The notes under the pieces are model-generated. The model searched no databases and was not told the origin of the DNA. It saw only the letters and a program-made list of their open reading frames with translations. A stretch of 64,000 bases of DNA from Flavobacteriaceae bacterium (GTDB lineage: Bacteria > Bacteroidota > Bacteroidia > Flavobacteriales > Flavobacteriaceae), in contig JADGEL010000002.1 of the NCBI GenBank assembly GCA_016744415.1, positions 496,001 to 560,000 on the forward strand, written 5' to 3'. How positions within the stretch are numbered: the stretch's first letter is position 1; each line of letters begins with the position of its first letter. The position numbers and the translations under genes were made by a program. Of the stretch, positions 53,035-61,885 are shown in pieces.

Positions 53035-54756
53035 TTATTCGATAATTAATTTTCTTGTGGCAGTTTTACCTTCTTCTTCAACTTTTAAGATATAAATACC
53101 TTGTGTTAAATTAGAAACTTGTACTCGCTCGTTAGCTTGTACTTGCCTATTATAAACTTGCTTACCTAGCATGTCATAAATTTGTACCATTCTTTCTAAG
53201 TTACTTATAGAGCGAATGCTAAACTCACCAGAATTCACTGGATTTGGATATACAGAAAAACCTTCTATATCATTTCTAGCAACGGATAGCGATGCAGAAG
53301 CTACATCTCCCCAAGAAGCACCAATTTGTAACTCATCCATTGTCATGAATGGAGTTCTAGTTGGTCTATCTTGTCTAATCATAAATTCTGCTAAAGTAAT
53401 ACCTGAATATGTAGTTGCTTCAGAAATGTCAGCAGCAGGTTCTGCACCACCTAATGCAGGATTTACCCAAGCACTCACTGTGTCATTATCTAAATCATAA
53501 CTCATTACTACAAAAACAGTAGTATTGTCATTAAATGGACCCGTAGTAACTGTTAATGTTGAACTACCACTTATTCCAATATTATAAGTATCCGTATCAA
53601 TAAAATTAATAAAAAGTCTTGCAGCATAACCTCCTGAATCTTCTCTTAAAACAGCAAAATAACCATCTTCAGTTACGGCAGTTAAATCAGTAACATCCAT
53701 CATAAAAGATGCATATATTTTACCACTAGATGTTGGTGTAAAACCAACGGAAGGGTCTGTACCAGTTCCATCAAAAGTTATAGAATTTCCTGAACCAACA
53801 AGTGTAGAGTAAGAAAGGTTTCCACTATTAATTAATACTTCATCACCAGAAAAATTATTCGTCCAAATATTTTGGTCTCCTAAATTTTCTGCAGCTGTAT
53901 AATCAAATGCTTCATGAAAAGGTAAGGTTTGTACAATATTGTTTATCGTAAAATTAACTGTCGCATTAACTTCAGGAGATAAAACAGCATTTGAATTATC
54001 AACTAACTCCATATAGACTGTATGTGATCCATCAGCCAAACCAGTTAATGAAATAGGATCAGTATCATATTTCATTGGTTGTGAAGCTCCATCTAATGTC
54101 CAATTGATATGACCTTCACCTGTTCCATTTGCTACATCCCAATTACTAACAATAAATCCAACATCTGTATAATCAGTCATTATAGTTGAACCCTCTGTAG
54201 GTGATGAAATAACTAAAGCAGGATCTGGTGAAGCTGCTTCTGCAAAAAATGAAAAATCATCCCAATACACAACAGCAGTCCCATATGTTCTTACTTCAAA
54301 AGTAAACTCATTTGCAGTTGCAGGCGCAACAAGTGTTACTGTGTATTCTGTCCAAGCATTACCGTTTGTATCAAAATATCCATTTGCTGGACCTCTAAGC
54401 TCATCTGCGTTATCTGTGAGTGTTGAACCAGAATTTTTCCAAGAACTCCAAATTCTTCCATCTGTTCCATCACCAAAACCAGCAGCTATTTTATACCACA
54501 ATGTTAATGTATAAGAATTTCCAGGAATAATTCCTGTAATTGTTTGATCTAAATCTGACCTTCCTCCAGTTTGTTTAACAGCATATGTTCCTACATGAAT
54601 TTCGGTAGCTTCTTGCTCTACTCCTTCAATATCATCCCAACTTGTTGGAGTCGTTGCATCATCCCAAGATTCAAACCCCCCATTTAGTAACATCTCTTGC
54701 CCATAAGAAGCAGAAGTGATTAAAATTGTAAAAAGTAATAAGTAAATTTTTTTCAT
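53035..54756 (-). CDS. T9SS type A sorted secreted protein with carbohydrate-binding-like module
   Basis: 573 residues. Signal peptide (LLLFTILITSASYGQ). Residues about 20-172 resemble CBM4/9-type modules: LLNGGFESWDDATTPTSWDD, TLTLWYKIAAGFG and VVYWDDFSFF. Residues about 180-275 are Ig-like (SSPTEGSTIMTDYTDVGFIV, HTVYMELVDNSN). Residues about 278-495 are a LamG-like sandwich (HEAFDYTAAENLGDQ, FTPTSSGKIYASFMMDV, MDELQIGASWGDV). The C-terminal 73 residues (YPNPVNSGEFSI, IYDMLGKQVYNR, GIYILKVEEEGKTATRKLII) target T9SS. Likely polysaccharide binding at the cell surface. Confidence 0.88.
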   Translation of the reverse strand: MKKIYLLLFTILITSASYGQEMLLNGGFESWDDATTPTSWDDIEGVEQEATEIHVGTYAVKQTGGRSDLDQTITGIIPGNSYTLTLWYKIAAGFGDGTDGRIWSSWKNSGSTLTDNADELRGPANGYFDTNGNAWTEYTVTLVAPATANEFTFEVRTYGTAVVYWDDFSFFAEAASPDPALVISSPTEGSTIMTDYTDVGFIVSNWDVANGTGEGHINWTLDGASQPMKYDTDPISLTGLADGSHTVYMELVDNSNAVLSPEVNATVNFTINNIVQTLPFHEAFDYTAAENLGDQNIWTNNFSGDEVLINSGNLSYSTLVGSGNSITFDGTGTDPSVGFTPTSSGKIYASFMMDVTDLTAVTEDGYFAVLREDSGGYAARLFINFIDTDTYNIGISGSSTLTVTTGPFNDNTTVFVVMSYDLDNDTVSAWVNPALGGAEPAADISEATTYSGITLAEFMIRQDRPTRTPFMTMDELQIGASWGDVASASLSVARNDIEGFSVYPNPVNSGEFSIRSISNLERMVQIYDMLGKQVYNRQVQANERVQVSNLTQGIYILKVEEEGKTATRKLIIE

Positions 54757-54793
54757 AATGTTTGTTTAAATTAATTTGTTTTTTTTCAGCCTA

Positions 54794-54823
54794 TAAATAT
54801 ACATACAATTATTAGATGTTCAA
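54794..54823 (-). promoter_or_regulatory. Promoter of the 573-aa T9SS protein gene
   Basis: Minus strand TTG (54823-54821), 19-nt spacer, TATATTTA (54801-54794), one mismatch to TAnnTTTG; leader about 30 nt. Confidence 0.6.
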
Positions 54824-54941
54824 ACAATTGTGGATATAATAATTGTATTTGTGCAAAGATTGTTTTTTTGTAGGTTTTTAACAGGAACTCTTTGTTATCA
54901 AATTGTTATGAATGATGATTTTAAATTGTTCTTTAACCCGA

Positions 54942-56090
54942 TTAATACCCTAATAAGTCTAATATCTCTTCTGGAGATTTATCAGATTTTCTATTATAAA
55001 ACTCTAGCGCTAACTCTGCTCTGTTTGTAAATACGCCTTCTATGCTATTTTTATATTTATTGAGCTGTTCTACAGTATCAAAAGTATATGGGTGAATTAT
55101 TAATCCTGTTTTATGAATCATTTCTGTCATCCATGGTGCAGTTAATTCTTCATAATTATTAGGCTCTCCTTCAATACTCGATCCTATAATTTGCACATTG
55201 TATTTTAGTCCAAAGCCAATTGCTGTTTGATATACTTCTTTTAAATCTCCCTTCATGTCAGGTTTCCACAATAGAAAGCACTTAGGAATGTTTGGTAATT
55301 CTGTTTCTAAATTTATGATGCTTTCTGGAGAAAAAGATTGTAAAATTACGCGTGCATTTGAATTTGCTATTCCAACTTTATTTTCAATCGTTTCAATTTT
55401 TTTTGGGTTTGTATTGATGTTCCAGCCCAATTGGCTGAGTTTATCACTCAAGTGTTTTTCAATGTTTAATTTTGGATGTTTTGTTTCGATATAAATTCCT
55501 GGTCTATTCCCATTATCACTGGGGTCTTTCTCGTATTCATATTTTCCAGTCCAAATACTATTTACTATTTCTTTAACAGGTTCTCCATCTATCTTTTTTA
55601 TTCGATAGCCTTCTGCTATCATAATTACATCTTGTAAGGTTGCAATTTTTAATCCTATAAATCCAGTTCTTGCCTTTTCTGGGTTCTCTTTATTAAACCA
55701 CGAACCAGCATCTAAACTTCGTAATTCTTTTAGTGTGAAATTATCAACAGTTGGGTTATCAACCGCTGGAAATATTTCAGAAACATTTGTTGTTCTTTCT
55801 AAGGTATCATCATGTAAAGCAACCAAGACACTATCTTTTGTCATTTGAATATCTAATTCTAAATAGTCTGCTCCAATATTTCTTGCCCATAAAAAAGCAG
55901 GTTCTGTTTCTTCTGGCGCCCAATAGGTCGTACCTCTGTGTGCAATAACAACATCTTTATTTATATAGTTTTGTACCGTTTTAGCATTTTCATTAATCAT
56001 TAGTAATTCCTTTTTGCTTTTCTCAACATTCTTACATGATATGATTCCTACAATTATTAAAAGCAACCATATATATTTTTGTATCTTCAT
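54942..56090 (-). CDS. Glycerophosphodiester phosphodiesterase, lipoprotein
   Basis: 382 residues. Lipobox GIISC (C19) places it in the periplasm or outer membrane. The GDPD TIM barrel has the metal/catalytic motif AHRGTTYWAPEETEPAF (H51, E near 62), LELDIQMTKDSVLVALHDDTLERTT (E/D metal ligands and second catalytic His) and YIETKHP. It hydrolyses glycerophosphodiesters to glycerol-3-phosphate and an alcohol. Third gene of the glpD-glpT-GDPD minus-strand operon, 2 bp after glpT. Confidence 0.94.
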   Translation of the reverse strand: MKIQKYIWLLLIIVGIISCKNVEKSKKELLMINENAKTVQNYINKDVVIAHRGTTYWAPEETEPAFLWARNIGADYLELDIQMTKDSVLVALHDDTLERTTNVSEIFPAVDNPTVDNFTLKELRSLDAGSWFNKENPEKARTGFIGLKIATLQDVIMIAEGYRIKKIDGEPVKEIVNSIWTGKYEYEKDPSDNGNRPGIYIETKHPKLNIEKHLSDKLSQLGWNINTNPKKIETIENKVGIANSNARVILQSFSPESIINLETELPNIPKCFLLWKPDMKGDLKEVYQTAIGFGLKYNVQIIGSSIEGEPNNYEELTAPWMTEMIHKTGLIIHPYTFDTVEQLNKYKNSIEGVFTNRAELALEFYNRKSDKSPEEILDLLGY

Positions 56091-56092
56091 TT

Positions 56093-57445
56093 TTAAACTT
56101 GATTTTCTTTTAATTTGTGATTCTTGTTTTCAATAACCCACGTGTATCCAATACATAAAATAGATAAAACACAAGCTAAAACAAGTAATCTGAAACTACT
56201 GTTCCACCCAAAATTATCAATTAAATACCCCATTACAATATTTGCTGTTAATGCTCCACCCAAATAGCCAAATAATCCTGTAAATCCAGCTGCTGTTCCT
56301 GCAGCATTTTTTGGAACTAAATCTAAGGCTTGCACCCCAATCAACATTACTGGACCATATATTAAAAACCCAATTGCTACCAAAGCAATATTGTCTATCA
56401 TTGGCTTACCTGCCGGATTTTTCCAATACACAACTACAGCAATTAAAACTAATATCATATAGATAATACTTACCGGAGCTCGTTTTCCTTTAAACCATTT
56501 ATCACTGACAATACCTGCGATGATGGTTCCAGGAATCCCTGCCCATTCATACAAAAAATACGCCCAACCTGATTCATTTAAAGAAAAATTCTTTACCTCT
56601 TTTAAATAGGTTGGCGCCCAATCTAACACCCCATATCTAACCAAATACACAAATATATTTGCAATGGCTATAAACCATAACAATTTGTTTTTGAATACAT
56701 ATTTTACAAAAATTTCTTTGGCAGAAATAGGTTCGTTTTGATTAATTCCTTTAATCTCTTCAGGATAATCATTTGTATATTCTTCTATTGTTGGTAAACC
56801 AACTGCCCCTGGTTTATCTCTCAAAGTCAAATAAATAATCACTGCAATAAAAACAGCAATCATACCTGGAACATAAAATTTGGCATGCCAATCATTAAAA
56901 ACAGCAACTCCATAAATTGCCAAAGGCCCTATTAAGCCACCTCCAATATTGTGAGCTGTATTCCAGATAGACATTTTAGTACCTCGTTCTCTAACTGAAA
57001 ACCATTGTACCATGATTCTTCCACTTGGTGGCCAACCCATACCTTGAAACCAACCGTTTAATAACAACAAAATAAACATGATAGTAACGGATGATGTTGC
57101 AAAAGGAAAAAAACCCATCGTAATCATAATCAAACCTGACATCAGCAAACCAATAGGCATAAATTTACGAGCATCGCTCCTATCAGAAACATTGCCCATC
57201 AAAAATTTACTTAATCCATAAGCTATGGCAACTCCTGATAAGGCAAATCCCAATTCTAATTTTGAAAATCCTTGTTCAATTAAATCTGGCATTGCAAGAG
57301 CAAAATTTTTACGAACCAAATAATATCCTGCATACCCAATAAAGATTCCAAAAAATACTTGCCACCGCATTTTTTTATAGGTTGCATCTATTTTGTTTCT
57401 TGGAAGTAATGGCTTATCTAAAGGAGGTTTCAAGAATCTAAACAT
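56093..57445 (-). CDS. glpT: Glycerol-3-phosphate transporter, MFS
   Basis: 450 residues, 12-helix major facilitator. N-terminal MRWQVFFGIFIGYAGYYLVR with the substrate Arg, KLELGFALSGVAIAYGLSKF and GNVSDRSDARKFMPIGL follow the GlpT/UhpT organophosphate:phosphate antiporter pattern. Imports glycerol-3-phosphate in exchange for phosphate. Between GDPD and glpD, which confirms the substrate class. Confidence 0.93.
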   Translation of the reverse strand: MFRFLKPPLDKPLLPRNKIDATYKKMRWQVFFGIFIGYAGYYLVRKNFALAMPDLIEQGFSKLELGFALSGVAIAYGLSKFLMGNVSDRSDARKFMPIGLLMSGLIMITMGFFPFATSSVTIMFILLLLNGWFQGMGWPPSGRIMVQWFSVRERGTKMSIWNTAHNIGGGLIGPLAIYGVAVFNDWHAKFYVPGMIAVFIAVIIYLTLRDKPGAVGLPTIEEYTNDYPEEIKGINQNEPISAKEIFVKYVFKNKLLWFIAIANIFVYLVRYGVLDWAPTYLKEVKNFSLNESGWAYFLYEWAGIPGTIIAGIVSDKWFKGKRAPVSIIYMILVLIAVVVYWKNPAGKPMIDNIALVAIGFLIYGPVMLIGVQALDLVPKNAAGTAAGFTGLFGYLGGALTANIVMGYLIDNFGWNSSFRLLVLACVLSILCIGYTWVIENKNHKLKENQV

Positions 57446-57454
57446 AATGTACTT

Positions 57455-59027
57455 TTAATTTAATATAAATCCTTGAGCAAGCTCAGTAAATTTTTGAACT
57501 TCTTCTGCTTTCCATTCACTATCATAACCCAGTTCCTTTGCGACAATATCGGCTACTATTGGCGCCATTCGTATACTTTCTTTTGCGTCTAAAAACAATG
57601 CTCGCGTTCTACGTGACAGAACATCTTCAACATTTCTTGCATATTCTTTTTTCACTGCCCAAACAACTTGTGCTTTATTAATTTTTAAATCTTCACTAAT
57701 CCAATCGCTTAATTCAGGGTTACTAGAAATCATATTTTCAATTCCATTCATATCTGAACCATAAAAATACAAATAGTTCTGAAAGTCTATATTTTGTTTA
57801 TATCCATGAATATGTAAACTTTTTGTAATACTTTTCTTTTTAGGAAGGCTGGCTAATATAGCCAATTTGTTTACAACATCTTCTCCCATCTCACGATAGG
57901 TCGTCCACTTACCACCTATAATTGACACTAAGTTTGAGCTTGAAACGACAATTTTATGTTTTCTAGAAATCTCTTTTGTTTTTCCATCAACTCCTTTCTT
58001 CGGTGCTGCCAAAGGTCTTAACCCTGCAAAAACACTTTTAACATCGGTACGTGTTGGTTTAGTTTCTAAATATCTACCCGCTGTTTCCAATATAAAATTT
58101 ACCTCTTCGTCTGTCACATTTGGTTCAATAATTGCTTTATTTTTTGGGATATCTGTTGTTCCAACAATTACTTTATTGTGCCATGGAACTGCGAATAAAA
58201 CTCTGCCATCTCTTGTCTTAGGAATCATTAGTGCATAATCTGATTGCAGAAACTTTTTATCTAATATTAAATGTACTCCTTGGCTTGGTTTTACAATATG
58301 TCGTGCTTTTGGGTTGTCTTTCTGAATCAATTTATCAACAAAAACACCCGTTGCATTTAAAACAACCTTAGCTTTTATAGCATATTCTTTTCCTGTTTCT
58401 TGATCTCTTGCTATGACGCCGCAAATTTTTTGATTTTCCTTTATGAAGTTTTCAACTTCCATATAGTTTAATGCTACGCCCTCATTTTCTATGATTGTCT
58501 GCACCAAATTAATCCCCAATCTAGCATCGTTAAATTGACCATCATGGTATTTAATACTTCCTCTTAAGTTTTTTTTCTTTACTGTCGGAATTTTTTCTAT
58601 AGTTTCTTCTCGAGAAAAAGGTACAGATTTTCCAAACCGAAGACCTTTTGCTAATAAATCGTAAATGGTTAGTCCTATTGTATAAAATGGTTTATACCAC
58701 CACTTATATGATGGAATTAAAAAAGGAATATTCTTCACTAAATGTGGTGCGTTTTTGAACAAAATACCACGTTCTCTCAAGGCCTCGAGTACTAAGAAAA
58801 TATCTCCTTGAGCTAAATACCTTACACCACCATGCACCAACTTTGTGCTTCTACTCGAAGTGCCTTTAGTAAAATCATATTGCTCTAGCAATAAGGTTTT
58901 ATACCCCCTAGTTGCAGATTCTAGCGCAGCTCCTAAACCAGTTGCTCCACCACCAACAACTATAAATAATATCCCAATCTTTTTTTTTAGATTTAATTTT
59001 TGATACGAATTGTTCTCTTGTTGGCAT
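57455..59027 (-). pseudogene. glpD: Glycerol-3-phosphate dehydrogenase (FAD), frameshifted near the N-terminus
   Basis: From the ATG at 59027 the first frame reads MPTREQFVSKIKSKKKDWDI and then runs out of family sequence; the conserved FAD-binding VVGGGATGLGAALESATRG continues in the +1 frame, after which LLLEQYDFTKGTSSRSTKLV, HGGVRYLAQGD and the rest of the enzyme read without break to 57455. One surplus base between the A9 run (58980-58988) and 58964 explains it; removing one base restores WDIIIVVGGGATG. Without the fix only a TTG start at 58891 remains, which lacks the dinucleotide fold. It would oxidise glycerol-3-phosphate to DHAP in the operon's pathway. Sequencing error, phase variation or slippage are all possible. 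Confidence 0.85.
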
Positions 59028-59069
59028 TATTAATTTTTTCTAAAATCTTCTATTTAGAAGTAATTCATT

Positions 59070-59077
59070 CAAAAGTA
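59070..59077 (-). promoter_or_regulatory. glpD operon promoter -7 element
   Basis: Minus strand TACTTTTG, exact TAnnTTTG; a TTG (59094-59092) is spaced 14 nt. Leader about 40 nt to the ATG at 59027. Confidence 0.5.
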
Positions 59078-59114
59078 ATCAAATAATATGTCAATTTATA
59101 CTACTTTTACAACT

Positions 59115-59747
59115 ATGAAAAAAATTACTTTATTCGTTTTGTTTTCACTGATATTAGTAGCATGTGGAGAAAAAAAAGTATTCAAAGAAAAATGGACTCA
59201 AGAAAAAGCCCCAAAAACTTTTAAGGCGCGCTTTGAAACAACTCAAGGCGATTTTGAGATCACTGCAATTAGATCATTATCACCAAAAGGAGTCGACAGA
59301 CTCTACCAACTCATAAAACACGATTTTTATACAGACATAGCTTTGTATAGAGTGTTGCCAAAATTTGTAGTTCAATTTGGAATTCACAACGATTCAGTTA
59401 TTAATAATTCTTGGAGTCACTATAAATTACCCGATGAACCTATTTTACATAAAAATGATTCCATGACCATTGCTTTTGCAAGAGGTGGTGTAGAAACACG
59501 CACAACACAACTCTTCATCAACATGAAAGACAACCATCGGTTAGATAATTTGGAATACTCTGGAGTTAAAGGATTCACAGTTGTTGCAAAAGTTACTAGT
59601 GGTTTTGAAACTGTTCGTAAATTTTATGCAGATTATGGCCCTAAACCTGCAAGCCAACAAGATTCTATTTACACAAAAGGGAATGATTTTTTAAAACGAA
59701 ATTATCCTAAATTAGATTATATCAACAAAGTAACTATTATAAAATAA
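59115..59747 (+). CDS. Cyclophilin-type peptidyl-prolyl isomerase, lipoprotein
   Basis: 210 residues from the ATG at 59115, which starts a lipoprotein signal (KKITLFVLFSLILVAC, C17); an in-frame ATG at 59088 would add nine residues before it. The cyclophilin fold shows in RFETTQGDFEI, LYRVLPKFVVQFG (the family's F/YHRV..F..QGG region, altered), MTIAFARGG and TQLFINMKDNHRLD. The catalytic Arg in LYRV is kept, while the QGG motif is QFG. Periplasmic chaperone. The CAT-like gene starts at its last base. Confidence 0.87.
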   Translation: MKKITLFVLFSLILVACGEKKVFKEKWTQEKAPKTFKARFETTQGDFEITAIRSLSPKGVDRLYQLIKHDFYTDIALYRVLPKFVVQFGIHNDSVINNSWSHYKLPDEPILHKNDSMTIAFARGGVETRTTQLFINMKDNHRLDNLEYSGVKGFTVVAKVTSGFETVRKFYADYGPKPASQQDSIYTKGNDFLKRNYPKLDYINKVTIIK

Positions 59748-60370
59748 TGTACAAAACTTTAAATCTTGACACATGGATTAGAAAAGATCATTTCAACTTT
59801 TTTAAACAATTAGAAGAACCTTTTTTTGGAGTTACCGTCCCCATTGATTGTACTATATCTTTTAAAAAATCAAAAAAAGAAAAACAATCCTTTTTTTTAT
59901 CCTATCTACACAAAGCTTTGGCAGCTGTGAATAGTGTTGAGTGTTTCAGGTACAGAATTTCTGGTGATGATATTTTGGTTTATGACCAAATAGATGCTTC
60001 TGCAACTATTGGAAGAGCAGATGGCACCTTTGGGTTTTCATATATAAAATTCCACCCAAATTTTCAAGAATTTAATTTAATAGCCAAAAAAGAAATTGAA
60101 CGTGTTCAAAATAATAACGGATTAGAAGTCGCTGTTGCTGGAGACCATGTAATTCATTTTTCAGCATTGCCGTGGCTAGATTTTACTTCGTTTTCTCATG
60201 CCCGTAGTTTTACATTTGAAGATAGCTCACCTAAAATATCAGTTGGAAAGATGACTGAAAGCAATGGCAAAAAATCATTCTCAGTATCTATACATGCGCA
60301 TCATGGGCTGGTTGATGGTTTTCATGTGGGGCAGTTTGTGGAGAAGTTTCAAGAGTTAATGAATGCTTAG
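59747..60370 (+). CDS. Chloramphenicol acetyltransferase-like (CatA family) protein
   Basis: 207 residues, trimeric acetyl-CoA-dependent O-acetyltransferase fold. The active-site motif HHGLVDGFHVG (H near residue 186, D190) and YLHKALAAVNSVECFRYRI, FHPNFQEF and SALPWLDFTSFSHA match the CAT family. Chromosomal CAT-like proteins of Bacteroidetes are widespread; resistance cannot be assumed. Its last 83 bp are also read antisense by the convergent ligase-like gene. Confidence 0.87.
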   Translation: MYKTLNLDTWIRKDHFNFFKQLEEPFFGVTVPIDCTISFKKSKKEKQSFFLSYLHKALAAVNSVECFRYRISGDDILVYDQIDASATIGRADGTFGFSYIKFHPNFQEFNLIAKKEIERVQNNNGLEVAVAGDHVIHFSALPWLDFTSFSHARSFTFEDSSPKISVGKMTESNGKKSFSVSIHAHHGLVDGFHVGQFVEKFQELMNA

Positions 60371-61706
60371 ACGTATTACTTAAATACGTATTCTCGACTT
60401 CTTTTTTCTTACCCGAACCCAATAATGGTATACCATCAACATACTCGATTTTTACAGTAGCATCACCTCCCAATACAGATTTATATTCTGCAATTAATTC
60501 ATCTTCTTGTTCTACTTTTTTATCAGTATTTAATTTTAAAACATATTCTTTCTCACCACATTGCACAAACTGAAATTGTTTAAAATCACCATACTTTGCC
60601 ATATAAGAAGATATTTGTGAAGGTAGTATCTCGCCTTTGGTATTTAGTATTAAATCTAACTTTCTTCCTTCAACATTAACCAAAAAAGGCTCTTCAATAC
60701 CCTCATTATTTTTAACTATTTCCAATTGCCCAACATCCCCAGTATCATATCTAATCAACGGCACCGCATAGTTAAACAAATCAGTAACTACAATTCTACC
60801 ATAGGTTCCATTTTTAACAGGCACATCTTTATTCATGTCAAATATTTCGATAAAAAAACTACCTGAATTAATTTTAAAATATCCTGCCCTATCAATTTCT
60901 TCTTGAGCCATAATTCCTAATTCCATAGTTGAATATCTTGACACAATGGTTGTCTTAAAATATTTTTTTACTGCCTCTTTAGTGTAATCATTTAAACGTT
61001 CGGACATAGCAATTATTGAATTAATATTGCAATGATTCATTGGCTTTGCATTTGTTTTATCAAGATGCTTACATATCCTTTCAAATGCCGATGAATAGCC
61101 CAATAAGCCTGTTCTGCAATCCTTTTTAATATCCTTCATCATAGCGTCTATACCTTCTCCTTCTAATCCTAACACACTATAGTGGCAAGTGTTTCGAATC
61201 CAATTTTTTGATCTCATCTTTGGCCATAGCTTAAAATAAATCAGCTTTTGACCGAATGTAAAATTAGCTCGTTCTCCTAAATAAATTACTTCTGCTCGGT
61301 GACGATAGCATTTATCTAAATTATGTAATGTTTCAAAAGGAACACCTGTTGAACCGCTTGTAGAAACTTTATGATTTTTTTTGTTTTTATAATCTAACGA
61401 TAAGAAATTAAAAAAATTATCAGCAATAATATTCCGGTCTGTTACAGGAAAATCTGCAATTGAATTATAATTTTTGAATTGATTAAAATAATCGCAAGTA
61501 GTTACGGCATGCTGTAAAATAGAATCTAAATATCCATCTCTCCTTTTAGTCACTTTTGGGTCTGCATAATTTTGCATCATTGATTTTATATCATCATAAT
61601 GCCTTTTTACATGCCTCCCTTGTAAGAAATCTATAAGCCTGTAAGAGCGATTTCGAACTCTGTCTAACGCCCTATTAATATTAAATATGGAAAATTCATT
61701 TTTCAT
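60288..61706 (-). CDS. Adenylate-forming enzyme (PaaK/CapK-like), with antisense-encoded C-terminal tail
   Basis: 472 residues, coenzyme F390 synthetase/phenylacetate-CoA ligase-like family, often found with surface polysaccharide genes. AMP-binding loop STSGSTGVPF (about 114-123), SRYSTMELGIMAQEE (about 258), PLIRYDTGDVG (about 317) and the C-terminal subdomain with QFQFVQCGEKEYVLKL. The family region ends near VDGIPLLGSGKKKEVENTYL; the final roughly 28 residues (NTSKHSLTLETSPQTAP and on) are read across the 3' end of the CAT-like gene on the other strand, so its original stop was probably lost. Substrate unknown. Confidence 0.85.
   Translation of the reverse strand: MKNEFSIFNINRALDRVRNRSYRLIDFLQGRHVKRHYDDIKSMMQNYADPKVTKRRDGYLDSILQHAVTTCDYFNQFKNYNSIADFPVTDRNIIADNFFNFLSLDYKNKKNHKVSTSGSTGVPFETLHNLDKCYRHRAEVIYLGERANFTFGQKLIYFKLWPKMRSKNWIRNTCHYSVLGLEGEGIDAMMKDIKKDCRTGLLGYSSAFERICKHLDKTNAKPMNHCNINSIIAMSERLNDYTKEAVKKYFKTTIVSRYSTMELGIMAQEEIDRAGYFKINSGSFFIEIFDMNKDVPVKNGTYGRIVVTDLFNYAVPLIRYDTGDVGQLEIVKNNEGIEEPFLVNVEGRKLDLILNTKGEILPSQISSYMAKYGDFKQFQFVQCGEKEYVLKLNTDKKVEQEDELIAEYKSVLGGDATVKIEYVDGIPLLGSGKKKEVENTYLSNTSKHSLTLETSPQTAPHENHQPAHDAHV
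60371..60389. other. Hairpin between the CAT-like and PaaK-like genes
   Basis: ACGTATT-ACTTA-AATACGT, directly after the CAT-like stop and inside the C-terminal coding part of the minus-strand gene. No T-run, so a poor terminator. Confidence 0.4.
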
Positions 61707-61815
61707 AGCCGCTAATCATTTAAGTTTTTTTAACCTAAAGCAACTACTAAAGTATAAATGTTTCTTTTAAAAAAATATGATTTTTATCATACTTAACTAC
61801 AGAATATCTTTTACT

Positions 61816-61851
61816 AAAAAAGGCACTCTCATTACTGAGAGTGCCTTTTTT
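61816..61851. terminator. Strong terminator of dnaK (bidirectional)
   Basis: AAAAAGGCACTCTC and GAGAGTGCCTTTTT form a perfect stem around ATTACT; acts for dnaK on the minus strand. Confidence 0.9.
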
Positions 61852-61885
61852 ATTTAGACTCTTGCTTGCACAAGATAAAAGAAAA

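Noticed and set aside
59747-60370. Acquired chloramphenicol resistance gene
   Set aside because: Base composition and operon position match the chromosome, no mobile element is adjacent, and the CAT fold is common in housekeeping homologues of this phylum.
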